Of a stretch of 64,000 nucleotides of DNA, positions 9,543-17,861 are shown one piece after another. Made by a program: the position numbers and the translations under genes. Numbering within the stretch: the stretch's first letter is position 1; each line of letters begins with the position of its first letter. Below the pieces are notes generated by a model. That model saw nothing but the letters and a program-made list of their open reading frames with translations. It had not been told where the DNA came from and searched no databases. Source of the stretch: Algoriphagus chordae. GTDB taxonomy: Bacteria; Bacteroidota; Bacteroidia; Cytophagales; Cyclobacteriaceae. The stretch covers positions 186,001 to 250,000 of the forward strand of contig NZ_QKZT01000002.1 of the NCBI RefSeq assembly GCF_003254055.1. Direction: 5' to 3'.

Positions 9543-9694
9543 TTAACAGCAAGAGTTAGCTTGAATAGTAACAATAAGTAAATATTCAAAACTTAAATTT
9601 TGGTTTTGAATGCAGTTTGCTTTAAATCAAAGCACTGTGATTTCTACAAATACAATCTCTTATCCCGTGTATAATCTGCCACCCCATCAGGAAG
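9506..9694. repeat. left copy of a 189-bp imperfect direct repeat carrying the nadD tail
   Basis: It aligns with 11247-11435 over its whole length with scattered mismatches and few or no net indels. The last part (9644-9694, minus strand) translates to LLPDGVADYTRDKRLYL-stop, almost the same as the end of NadD encoded at 11385 onward. This copy is therefore a duplicated fragment of the nadD 3' end plus its downstream spacer, now sitting on the far side of the propeller/peptide cassette. Confidence 0.85.
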
Positions 9695-9709
9695 GAGAAC
9701 TAAAAATTA

Positions 9710-10771
9710 CTAATACTTGAAAACCGCAATTCCTGGGTCCTTATCGCTTGTCAATGCATAAATCTTTCGATCTTTCTCTGAAACGGTAATGGCACTAATT
9801 GAAACACTTGTTTTATATAGAGTTAGGGGGTTACCTTCCATGTCAAATTCGAATATCATATCGGAATTGATACCGGTTTTCTTTCTCTCTGAACTTGTTT
9901 TACCTATATAAACTAGGAAAACAGATTTTTCTCCAATAAAAATATCAGAATATCCTTTTTTAGTCTCCTCAGACACAAAAGCTAAGAGTTCATTCCCTTG
10001 TTGCTCAACTGTATAATCGACCTCATAATTCTTGGGACCAACTAGTGAGATAGATTGGCCCGAATTCAGATTCATCAACTGAAAATACTCAAATTGAATA
10101 GCCGCGTGACCTAGAATGTTATTTTTCGGATTATAATCAATAGGCCCCTGATACAAATTAGATAGTAAATACCCTGTTTGCTCATCTACCTGTTCTTCTT
10201 TTTTCCAAGGTTCAATAGAACCTGTCCTATTCCCAAGCGTATCAAATATTCCGAATTGGTAAGAGTCTCTCGTGACATAAGAAATTATCTCATTTGGACT
10301 CTTCCAATGCATAGAGTAACCTAAAAACCAAGCCTCATTCTGCCGGATAGTACGATTGGCAAGTGGAGAAGTGTCATTAAGCAAAAATTCATAAGAGCTT
10401 TTTCCGTTCAGATCATAGGCCCAAAAAGAATCTTTGGCTAAGCCCGCGTCTAATTCCCATATGCCTGATCGAATCTCCCCTGGCCCTTCGCCTATTTTCC
10501 CCACAGCCTTTCCATAAACTAAAGTATTTTTATCAAGAAAATGCAACTGCTTACCATTTCCCCCGAGATTGGAAACAATTATATATTCCTCTTTTAGAAT
10601 AATTTCCCTAGCATTTAAAATACTATCATAAACATACTTTTCTCCAACTAATTCTTTGACTTTAGGAAAGGAATCAAAACTAAACGTGATTTCACCAGTA
10701 CTATTTTTATTTTCTGAACTGCACGAAAAAATAGCTAAGACACAAAATATTACAATAAAATTCTTAAACAT
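9710..10771 (-). CDS. six-bladed beta-propeller lipoprotein
   Basis: The 353-residue protein has a lipoprotein signal (AIFSCSSE, Cys17). The body shows repeated beta-propeller blades and the hallmark GKIGEGPGE near residue 92 that is typical of Bacteroidota 6-bladed beta-propeller proteins (TolB-like/DUF5128 type). It is likely exported and anchored in the outer membrane. A 65-codon secreted Cys-peptide gene lies 58 bp upstream on the same strand, probably in the same transcript. A similar peptide-propeller pair exists at 32205-33653. Flanking direct repeats suggest the cassette was inserted. Function is unknown; binding of a peptide or glycan ligand is only inference. Confidence 0.85.
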   Translation of the reverse strand: MFKNFIVIFCVLAIFSCSSENKNSTGEITFSFDSFPKVKELVGEKYVYDSILNAREIILKEEYIIVSNLGGNGKQLHFLDKNTLVYGKAVGKIGEGPGEIRSGIWELDAGLAKDSFWAYDLNGKSSYEFLLNDTSPLANRTIRQNEAWFLGYSMHWKSPNEIISYVTRDSYQFGIFDTLGNRTGSIEPWKKEEQVDEQTGYLLSNLYQGPIDYNPKNNILGHAAIQFEYFQLMNLNSGQSISLVGPKNYEVDYTVEQQGNELLAFVSEETKKGYSDIFIGEKSVFLVYIGKTSSERKKTGINSDMIFEFDMEGNPLTLYKTSVSISAITVSEKDRKIYALTSDKDPGIAVFKY

Positions 10772-10829
10772 GTATTATAAAGTTAACCTACACCCATTGA
10801 ATAGGTGTAGGATTTGTGTTGAAATAAAT

Positions 10830-11027
10830 TTAAGGGCAAAAAGGCCCAGGCTTCTTAGTGGAATCCCCCCATGCACCACCTAAGAAATCAGTGCAGTATT
10901 CACGAAGTTCGAGACAACAAACCCATTTTTCACCTTCCACAGGTATCTCCTCTCCAGCCTGAATATCTCCACTGCTAAACATCATCGCTCCAAAGAGGAA
11001 CGCCATTCCAAATAATAACTTTTTCAT
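10830..11027 (-). CDS. small secreted Cys-containing peptide paired with propeller protein
   Basis: The 65-residue product starts with a signal-peptide-like segment (about 1-24, ending SSGDIQA) and leaves a mature peptide of about 41 residues with four Cys: a CC pair near residue 37-38, one about seven residues later, and one just before the C-terminal Pro. Size, leader and position directly upstream of a six-bladed propeller lipoprotein recall the NVEALA-type peptides of Bacteroides, but the NVEALA motif itself is not present. The second cassette encodes a peptide with the same CC...C...C order. No activity can be assigned. The gene is short but has a conserved context. Confidence 0.7.
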   Translation of the reverse strand: MKKLLFGMAFLFGAMMFSSGDIQAGEEIPVEGEKWVCCLELREYCTDFLGGAWGDSTKKPGPFCP

Positions 11028-11069
11028 AAAATTGAATAATTAGATTATTTTAAAAAATCCCGGCCAGAA

Positions 11070-11241
11070 TCAACCCACACCTTGTATTAGGATTCGAGAT
11101 GATGATCAAAATTGCAAAAAAATCAGGCTATTTGGAGACTGAGGCATAGCACCGCTATGGTGAAGGCGAAAATAGCAACGGAGTGACTGATTTTAAAGCA
11201 ATTTAGGTCAGCACTAGAACAGCTAATACAGGGTGTGGGTT
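11070..11241. mobile_element. MITE-like element with 19-bp terminal inverted repeats
   Basis: The left end AACCCACACCTTGTATTAG and the right end CTAATACAGGGTGTGGGTT are inverted copies with 18 of 19 matching. The 172-bp interior has no ORF and holds a small CATAGC-ACC-GCTATG hairpin near 11145. No clear target-site duplication was seen. The element separates the peptide gene from the right copy of the 189-bp repeat. Confidence 0.65.
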
Positions 11242-11246
11242 ACTGT

Positions 11247-11435
11247 CTCACTTAAGACTTCGGTGTAAGTTTATAGTTTTTTTTTTAATCGCAAGAGTTA
11301 GTTTGGATAGTAACAATAAGTTAATACTCAAAACTTAAATTTTGAATGGGAATACAGATTGCTTTAAGTCAAACGATTACGAACCTACAAATACAACTTC
11401 TTATCTCGTATATAATCTGCCACTCCATCAGGAAG
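11247..11435. repeat. right copy of the 189-bp direct repeat (overlaps nadD 3' end)
   Basis: It spans the spacer downstream of nadD and the last 17 codons of nadD itself, and aligns with 9506-9694. Together the two copies bracket the propeller gene, the peptide gene and the MITE-like element. Because this copy is continuous with the intact nadD gene, it is the ancestral position and the left copy is the duplicate. Confidence 0.85.
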
Positions 11436-11951
11436 AAGGTACTTGACAGATTTTCCGGCAAGAATGGATTTACGGATAAAGGTCGCTGAGATATCCAGAA
11501 GCGGTGCGTCGATCAGGGTAATATTCGGATGGTCAAAAGTCTTGGCTTCTCCTGGTCTAGGATAGACGAAGATCTCATAGTTGTCCAGAATAGTCTGGTA
11601 GTTCTTCCAGCGCTTCAGCTGAGTGAGATTATCCGAACCTAAAAATAAGCAAAACTGATGCTGTGGATATTGGTCAGTCAGGTAAGCGAGGGTGTCTATG
11701 GTGTAGCTTGGCTTGGGCATGGAAAACTCCACGTCTGAAGCCCGAAACTGATAATTGTCCTCGATCGCCAGCTCCACCATTCGCAGTCTATCAAACTCAT
11801 GAATCAAAGACTGGCGTTTTTTGAGCGGATTCTGCGGGCTCACCACAAACCAAACCTGATCTAAATCTGTGCGGTCATGAAGCGTGTCTGCTATGATCAG
11901 ATGACCAATATGTATGGGGTTGAAAGAACCGAAGTATAGACCGATTTTCAA
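11385..11951 (-). CDS. nadD: nicotinate-nucleotide adenylyltransferase
   Basis: The 188-residue protein has the NadD nucleotidyltransferase signature GLYFGSFNPIHIGHL at its N-terminus (the T/HxGH ATP-binding motif is HIGH) and ISATFIRKS near the C-terminus (the ISSTxxR motif). It adenylates nicotinate mononucleotide to deamido-NAD in NAD synthesis. The gene is 4 bp downstream of gmk on the same strand, at the end of a probable operon sigma factor - anti-sigma - gmk - nadD. Its last codons are duplicated at 9644-9694. Confidence 0.95.
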   Translation of the reverse strand: MKIGLYFGSFNPIHIGHLIIADTLHDRTDLDQVWFVVSPQNPLKKRQSLIHEFDRLRMVELAIEDNYQFRASDVEFSMPKPSYTIDTLAYLTDQYPQHQFCLFLGSDNLTQLKRWKNYQTILDNYEIFVYPRPGEAKTFDHPNITLIDAPLLDISATFIRKSILAGKSVKYLLPDGVADYIRDKKLYL

Positions 11952-11955
11952 GATT

Positions 11956-12528
11956 TTATCTAGCTAAAAATTCACTAACCAAATACTCAGCCTCTGCAGA
12001 GGACTTTGAGAATTCATCATTGACTACGGTGACGTCAAACTGTGGCTCAAACTTGGATTCAAACTCAGCTTTGAACAGGCGACGGGAAAGTGATTCCTCA
12101 GATTCTGTCCCACGATCATTCAAGCGTGCAGCTAATACTTCCAGGCTTGGTACTTTCACAAAAATGGCTAACGCATGTTCTCCAAAGTATTTCTTTAAAG
12201 CTAATCCACCTTTCACATCCACATCGAAAATGACTGCTTTGCCAGAATCCCAGATACGCTGGATTTCTTCTTTCAGTGTGCCGTAGAAGTTGCCTGCATA
12301 GACTTCCTCCCACTCTATAAATGCGTTCTCGTCGATTTTCCTGATGAATTCTTCCTGAGAAAGGAAGTAGTAATCTTTGCCATGAACCTCATGTCTTCCC
12401 CGCTTGTCGCGTGTACAGGCGGAAATAGAAAATCCCAAATTTGGGATGTTTTGGATCAAATGCTTCACTAAAGAAGTCTTGCCTGATCCTGATGGGGCCG
12501 AAAAAATAATGGCTTTACCTTGTGTCAT
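11956..12528 (-). CDS. gmk: guanylate kinase
   Basis: The product (190 residues from ATG 12528) begins [20 protein letters not shown], with the P-loop in the guanylate kinase form, followed by [20 protein letters not shown] (GMP-binding region) and [17 protein letters not shown] (lid). It phosphorylates GMP to GDP. An upstream in-frame ATG at 12564 would overlap the anti-sigma gene; the start at 12528, three bases after that gene's stop, fits the family N-terminus better. Cotranscription with the sigma/anti-sigma genes and nadD is likely from the spacing. Confidence 0.95.
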   Translation of the reverse strand: MTQGKAIIFSAPSGSGKTSLVKHLIQNIPNLGFSISACTRDKRGRHEVHGKDYYFLSQEEFIRKIDENAFIEWEEVYAGNFYGTLKEEIQRIWDSGKAVIFDVDVKGGLALKKYFGEHALAIFVKVPSLEVLAARLNDRGTESEESLSRRLFKAEFESKFEPQFDVTVVNDEFSKSSAEAEYLVSEFLAR

Positions 12529-12530
12529 GA

Positions 12531-12803
12531 CTATTTGATATCCTGAATCTTCTGACGGATACAATCCGCCAATTCAGTAGGTACAGCGTGTTTGGTACAT
12601 TTGGTTTTCAATACATCTCGGATAGCCTGCTCCAGGTGGTAATGCTCGAAGCATGGCTGGCATTTGGCGAGCTTCTCCTTCAAGATTTCCTTGCCAGAAT
12701 CTTGAAGTTCTCCGTCCAAAATACTTTCTAGCAGCTCCAAGCATTTGCTTTCGTCACTGCATTGCACCTTTTTCTCTCCGGATGGGTTGTCATTCATTTC
12801 CAT
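12531..12803 (-). CDS. probable ZAS-type anti-sigma factor of the adjacent ECF sigma factor
   Basis: The 90-residue protein matches the layout of RsrA-like zinc anti-sigma factors: Cys21 in [13 protein letters not shown], a CQPC motif (Cys48, Cys51) and a later Cys69. It should bind and hold the sigma factor encoded 16 bp upstream, possibly with redox control. Unlike canonical H-x3-C-x2-C ZAS proteins, the residue four before the first Cys of the pair is Lys44, not His. Histidines at 54 and 56 directly after the motif might substitute. The role is inferred from gene order and the Cys pattern. Confidence 0.8.
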   Translation of the reverse strand: MEMNDNPSGEKKVQCSDESKCLELLESILDGELQDSGKEILKEKLAKCQPCFEHYHLEQAIRDVLKTKCTKHAVPTELADCIRQKIQDIK

Positions 12804-12819
12804 GGGTAATATTCTTTAA

Positions 12820-13422
12820 TTATGCCTCCTCTTCCTCTTCGTCCGTATTGTATCCCATATTCTGGGCATATCCTTGAAGTTTCTCTTTCAATAGATTTCT
12901 TGCACGATGCAATCTAGATCTCACTGTTCCGATAGGAATGTCCAGGATCTTGGCCATCTCCTCGTAAGTGAACCCTTCCAAATCGCACAAAATAATCACT
13001 GTACGGAAATCCACTGCCAAGCTATTGAGTGCATTTGAGATCTCATCACCGAGCATATCCTTGACGGATTCTGCCCTGAGATCGCTAGTGCTTTGGTAGT
13101 GAACATCATCCGAGTTGTAATAAGTTTCAACTTCCTGATAATCTACCTTCGTGGGCTGTTTGGATTTCTTCCTGTACTCATTGATAAAGCTGTTTTTCAG
13201 AATTCTGAAAAGCCAAGCTTTGGCATTTGTGCCCTGCTCAAATGAGTTGATAAACCGATAGGCCTTCAGGTAAGTGTCCTGCACAAGATCTTTGGCATCA
13301 TCTTCATCGAAGGTGAGCCTGTAGCCAAAATTGTACATTGAGTCTATGTGTGGCATAAACTCCCCATCGAAGATGGCATTTTTCTCTTCCTGAGAATATA
13401 TTCTGCGCTGAACTTCCGACAT
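12820..13422 (-). CDS. ECF-type RNA polymerase sigma factor (SigR/RpoE-like)
   Basis: The protein has region 2 (DLVQDTYLKAYRFINSFEQGT then AWLFRILKNSFINEYRK) and region 4 (FRTVIILCDLEGFTYEEMA ... IPIGTVRSRLHRAR, the helix-turn-helix), joined by a short linker: a standard ECF sigma factor. An upstream ATG at 13449 is possible; MSEVQRRIYS at 13422 is preferred because it puts the family-like N-terminus closer to region 2. A zinc anti-sigma gene follows on the same strand, so the pair is probably a stress-response switch. The C-terminus ends in a run of Glu. Confidence 0.9.
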   Translation of the reverse strand: MSEVQRRIYSQEEKNAIFDGEFMPHIDSMYNFGYRLTFDEDDAKDLVQDTYLKAYRFINSFEQGTNAKAWLFRILKNSFINEYRKKSKQPTKVDYQEVETYYNSDDVHYQSTSDLRAESVKDMLGDEISNALNSLAVDFRTVIILCDLEGFTYEEMAKILDIPIGTVRSRLHRARNLLKEKLQGYAQNMGYNTDEEEEEA

Positions 13423-13546
13423 ATGTCTCAAAAGTAATGATTGGGTCAATTTATAACTAGAAAATGAGCATAAATCGAACGCATCTGTTGTGAAATGCGT
13501 TCACAAATCTTCTTATTACAAGCAATTAACTTTAGTCTTAGCCGAG

Positions 13547-14386
13547 ATGTTTTTACTTAGACTCCTCTCCAGGTTACCTTTATCGGTACTTTATATTTTT
13601 TCAGACACCCTCTATTTAATCGCAAGATATGTAGTTGGGTACCGCAAAAAAGTGATCGACGAAAATCTACTTTATGCTTTTCCTGAGAAAACTCCCGCTG
13701 AAAGAAAGAGCATTCGAAACAAATTCTACAGGAACTTCACCGATGCTTTCTTCGCCGAGACATTCAAGATGCTGACTATTTCAGAAAAAGAACTCAAGCA
13801 AAGATTCCAGGTAATCAATCAGCATTTGGTCGATGATCCAGTCAAAAATGGAAAAAGCTCTCTGATGATGGCTGGTCACGTATTCAACTGGGAAATGGCA
13901 ATACTTGGAGTTGCACTAAACACTGAAGTGACAGCAGAAACGGTATTTCTTAAGCTAAACAATCCTTTCTTTAACAAACTGATGCTGGCGATCAGAACTC
14001 ATTTTGGAGGTATCATGACAGAGAAAACTGCCTTTAGACGTAGCATGATTACGATGAGAAATACGCCTAGAATTGTTCATTTGGCAGCAGATCAACGACC
14101 TCCTATCTCGGATAGTCGCTACACACGTGAGTTTATGAACAGACCGGCGCTATTTTTCGAAGGAGGGGAAGTTCTGGCCAAGAAAATGGAGCTCCCGGTT
14201 TTCTTTGGAACGATGACCAAAATCAAGCGCGGACACTACAGGTTTGAATTTTCTCCACTGGCAGCTCCCCCATATGCTGACCACGCACCACACAGCATCA
14301 CGGATGAGTTTTGCCGAAGGCTAGAAGAGAACATCAGAACCCAGCCTGACCTGTATCTCTGGAGTCACAAAAGATGGAAATTATAA
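13547..14386 (+). CDS. lysophospholipid/lipid A acyltransferase family protein, copy 1
   Basis: The 279-residue protein belongs to the LpxL/HtrB-type late acyltransferase family: an N-terminal membrane helix (LLSRLPLSVLYIFSDTLYLIARYVV), the catalytic H-x4-E motif in GHVFNWEMA, and a conserved ADQRPP segment. It should transfer an acyl chain to a lipid A precursor or similar lipid at the inner membrane. An in-frame ATG at 13490 exists, but starting at 13547 gives the same length and N-terminus as the paralogue 144 bp downstream. The two genes look like a tandem duplication that has since diverged. Confidence 0.88.
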   Translation: MFLLRLLSRLPLSVLYIFSDTLYLIARYVVGYRKKVIDENLLYAFPEKTPAERKSIRNKFYRNFTDAFFAETFKMLTISEKELKQRFQVINQHLVDDPVKNGKSSLMMAGHVFNWEMAILGVALNTEVTAETVFLKLNNPFFNKLMLAIRTHFGGIMTEKTAFRRSMITMRNTPRIVHLAADQRPPISDSRYTREFMNRPALFFEGGEVLAKKMELPVFFGTMTKIKRGHYRFEFSPLAAPPYADHAPHSITDEFCRRLEENIRTQPDLYLWSHKRWKL

Positions 14387-14529
14387 AAGAGTGGATAGAC
14401 GCAGTTCTGCGAAATTAGGGCCGTTCAGTACTCATTATAACAGATAAGTTTTTAGGACTGCAAGAATCCGGGTGATTTTACTTTCTTTGTGTGGAATTGA
14501 CCTGACGTCCGCGAAACACCCAAAACCAA

Positions 14530-15369
14530 ATGACCTTTGTAATAAGGCTCTTCTCTTATCTTCCACTTTCTATACTATATTTATTCTCTGATTTACTTTA
14601 TTTGGTAGCAAGGTTTATACTGCGCTATCGACAGCAAGTCATTGATGAAAATCTGTATAATGCTTTCCCTGAGAAATCAAAAAAGGAGCGCATTAAAATC
14701 CGGAATCAGTTTTATAGAAACTTCACTGACTCATTTGCAGAGACAATCAAACTGCAGACTATCTCAACCAACGAGTTTGAGAGAAGATTTGAAATGATCA
14801 ATACCGCTTGTCTAGATGAAACTGTTTCTTCAGGCTCCTCAGTCTTGCTCGTTTCAGGACATCTATTCAACTGGGAAATGGGTGTGATTGGCATCAACCA
14901 TGCCATCCAAGCTCCGGTAGAAACGGTTTACTTAAAGGTGAATAATCCATTTTTCAACGAGCTGATCAATACTATTCGGACACATTTTGGCGGAATAGTT
15001 ACAGAAAAAAAGGCTTTTCGAAGGACCATGCTTACCTTAGCAAAATCGCCAAGAGTAGTATTGCTTGGTTCGGATCAGCGTCCCCCAAGTTCAGAAAAAA
15101 GATATAAGAGGGACTTCTTAAATAGACCCGCAGTCTTTTTTGAGGGAGCAGACTTCCTTTCCAAAAAGATGAACCTGCATGTTGTTTATGGCAAAATGAC
15201 CAAGATCAAAAGAGGATATTATCGCTATGAGATGATCAAAATAGCAGAACCTCCTTTTGATGAACATCAGGAGCATAGCATTACAGATCAGTTTTGTGAA
15301 ATGCTCGAAGATAACATCAGACTTCAACCAGACTTATATCTCTGGAGCCACAAAAGGTGGAAGATCTAA
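14530..15369 (+). CDS. lysophospholipid/lipid A acyltransferase family protein, copy 2
   Basis: The 279-residue paralogue of the upstream gene has the same order: N-terminal membrane helix, RYRQQVIDENLYNAFPEKS, the H-x4-E catalytic motif in GHLFNWEMG, GSDQRPPSSE, and an identical DLYLWSHKRWK end. Two copies could add different acyl chains or act on different positions or substrates, as LpxL and LpxM do in enterobacteria; that split is inference. The 144-bp gap between the copies has no other gene. Confidence 0.9.
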   Translation: MTFVIRLFSYLPLSILYLFSDLLYLVARFILRYRQQVIDENLYNAFPEKSKKERIKIRNQFYRNFTDSFAETIKLQTISTNEFERRFEMINTACLDETVSSGSSVLLVSGHLFNWEMGVIGINHAIQAPVETVYLKVNNPFFNELINTIRTHFGGIVTEKKAFRRTMLTLAKSPRVVLLGSDQRPPSSEKRYKRDFLNRPAVFFEGADFLSKKMNLHVVYGKMTKIKRGYYRYEMIKIAEPPFDEHQEHSITDQFCEMLEDNIRLQPDLYLWSHKRWKI

Positions 15370-15527
15370 TTTGTGAATTGAAAGAACTTGTGTGCGCGGA
15401 TGGATTGAAAAATCACTCATTCCTAACCTCGTCTATTAATACTTGAGACATGATGTCAATTCTTACTTCTTGAATCTAAAATCTTGATACTAGCTACTTA
15501 AAACTAGTGTCTTGAATCTAATAAATA

Positions 15528-17795
15528 ATGGATTACCTCGATAGTTTAAACCCAGAGCAGCGACTAGCAGTAGAACACACCGATGGCCCAGTGATGATTA
15601 TCGCTGGTGCTGGCTCCGGCAAAACCCGTGTGCTCACCTACCGCATCGCTCATCTGATTTATGAAAAAGGCGTAGATGCCTTTAATATTTTATCGCTGAC
15701 ATTTACCAATAAGGCGGCGGCAGAAATGCGTCACCGTATTGAATCTTTAGCAGGTTTGGAAGCAAGGAACACCTGGATGGGTACTTTTCACTCGGTCTTT
15801 GCTAAGATCCTGAGAGTGGAAGCTCCCAAAATCGGATATCCTTCCAATTTCACGATATATGATTCGGACGATTCCAAATCACTGATCCGTACGATTGTCA
15901 AAGAAATGCGTCTGGACGACAAGGTCTATAAAGCCAATGCCGTACTATCTCGGATTTCTGGCGCCAAAAACCGACTGATTACCTGGAAGGTTTACCAAGA
16001 CGATCCCTATGTGAAAGCAGATGATGAAGCAGCGATGAAACCCAAAATAGGTGAAATCTATCAGCGCTACCAAGACAGACTTTTCAAAGCTGGGGCCATG
16101 GATTTTGATGATTTACTTTTCAATACCAACATCCTATTCCGTGATCATCTCGACGTATTGAACAAATACCAGCAGCGCTTCCGCTATGTGATGGTGGATG
16201 AGTTTCAGGATACAAATCTTTCCCAATACCTCATCACCAAAAAACTGGCAGCGGTACATCAGAACATCTGTGTGGTAGGTGATGATGCGCAGAGTATCTA
16301 TGCTTTCCGTGGAGCAGATATCCAAAACATCCTGAATTTCGAAAAGGATTACCCGGATCTATTTGTAGTGAAACTGGAGCAAAACTATCGCTCTACCAAG
16401 ACTATCGTAGATGCAGCTAATTCTATCATAGATAAAAATAAAACGCAACTCAAGAAAAGCGTATGGACTTCCAATGGTGAGGGAGATCTGATCGAACTAG
16501 TCAAAGCAAGTACCGACAGTGAGGAAGGCAGAATAGTGGCCTCCACTATTTTCGAAGAAAGAAACACCAAAAAACTTAACAACAGCGATTTCGCTATTCT
16601 CTACAGGACCAACTCCCAGTCCAGAGCGATGGAGGAAGCCTTGCGAAAGTTGAACCTTACTTATAAGATCGTGGGTGGACTTTCTTTCTACCAACGGAAG
16701 GAAATCAAAGACCTAATGGCCTATATGCGATTTACGGTGAATCCTGTGGATGAAGAGGCTTTCAAACGTATAGTCAATTATCCTAAGCGAGGCATAGGAA
16801 ATACCTCGGTGGACAAGATACTAGTTGCAGCCTTTGACCATGACATCCCACTATGGAAAGTCGTGCAGAATGCCCATAGCTTCATCGGAGGCCGAGCAGC
16901 CAGTCAGCTGGATGACTTTGCGACGATGATCAAGTCCTTCAAGATCGAGGTGGAGCGCAAGGATGCTTTCGAAGCAGCCAGTAGCATTGCCAAGCAAAGT
17001 GGTCTTTTGCGGGAGCTCTATGAAGACAAAACTATCGAAGGACTCAACCGCTATGAAAACGTCCAGGAATTGCTCAATGCAATCAAAGAATTTGTAGATA
17101 ACGAGGAGAATGAGGACAAAAGTTTAGGCTCTTTCCTACAAGAAATTGCTCTGCTCACCGATAACGATCGGGACAAAGACATGACCGATGCCATTACGCT
17201 GATGACTATCCACTCCTCAAAAGGCCTGGAGTTTAAGCAGGTTTTTGTAGTTGGTATGGAGGAGGATTTGTTTCCTTCTCAGATGATGATGCAATCTCGG
17301 GAAGATCTGGAGGAAGAAAGGAGATTGTTCTATGTAGCGACTACTCGAGCGATGGAAAAGTTATATTTCACCTATGCACTTACTAGATATCGCTACGGAA
17401 GATTGCTAAACTGTGAACCGAGCAGATTCCTGGAAGAGGTATCTCCAGACTGTATCAAGGTGAGCAAAAAAGTATCTTCCAAGGAAATGTCAGGGGCTTT
17501 CCGTAGAGAAGGATTACCAGGATCATCCGAATCCTCAGGCTATATTGGCATCAAGAAGAAACCGGAAACTAGGATGCCAACAGCCATGAAGCTGCATACC
17601 CCTAGCCCTGATTTCAAACCTTCAAATACCAACAATCTTCAGGCTGAGCAATTGATAGAGCATCCGAAATTCGGATTTGGCAAAGTTCAAAAGATTGAAA
17701 CAGAAGGAATTAACCGAAAAGCCACGATTAAATTCGAGCATTTTGGTGAGAAAACATTATTACTTAGCTTTGCGAAGCTCAGAATTATAGACTAA
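15528..17795 (+). CDS. UvrD/PcrA-type superfamily 1 DNA helicase
   Basis: The 755-residue protein shows the full set of SF1A helicase motifs: GAGSGKT (motif I, about residue 28), LTFTNKAA (Ia), DEFQDTN (II), GDDAQSIYAFRGA (III), QNYRST (IV), TIHSSKGLEF (V) and VATTRAMEKLY (VI), plus a C-terminal Tudor-like HPKFGFGKVQKIE segment typical of PcrA/UvrD. It should be a 3'-5' helicase in nucleotide excision repair, mismatch repair or replication restart. It is followed by DUF4290 and murA on the same strand. Confidence 0.95.
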   Translation: MDYLDSLNPEQRLAVEHTDGPVMIIAGAGSGKTRVLTYRIAHLIYEKGVDAFNILSLTFTNKAAAEMRHRIESLAGLEARNTWMGTFHSVFAKILRVEAPKIGYPSNFTIYDSDDSKSLIRTIVKEMRLDDKVYKANAVLSRISGAKNRLITWKVYQDDPYVKADDEAAMKPKIGEIYQRYQDRLFKAGAMDFDDLLFNTNILFRDHLDVLNKYQQRFRYVMVDEFQDTNLSQYLITKKLAAVHQNICVVGDDAQSIYAFRGADIQNILNFEKDYPDLFVVKLEQNYRSTKTIVDAANSIIDKNKTQLKKSVWTSNGEGDLIELVKASTDSEEGRIVASTIFEERNTKKLNNSDFAILYRTNSQSRAMEEALRKLNLTYKIVGGLSFYQRKEIKDLMAYMRFTVNPVDEEAFKRIVNYPKRGIGNTSVDKILVAAFDHDIPLWKVVQNAHSFIGGRAASQLDDFATMIKSFKIEVERKDAFEAASSIAKQSGLLRELYEDKTIEGLNRYENVQELLNAIKEFVDNEENEDKSLGSFLQEIALLTDNDRDKDMTDAITLMTIHSSKGLEFKQVFVVGMEEDLFPSQMMMQSREDLEEERRLFYVATTRAMEKLYFTYALTRYRYGRLLNCEPSRFLEEVSPDCIKVSKKVSSKEMSGAFRREGLPGSSESSGYIGIKKKPETRMPTAMKLHTPSPDFKPSNTNNLQAEQLIEHPKFGFGKVQKIETEGINRKATIKFEHFGEKTLLLSFAKLRIID

Positions 17796-17861
17796 TCACC
17801 TGCTCCCCTGCCTTTTGGTAATTTTTTTGTTACCTTAATTAGCGCAAAATAGGGATGCATT

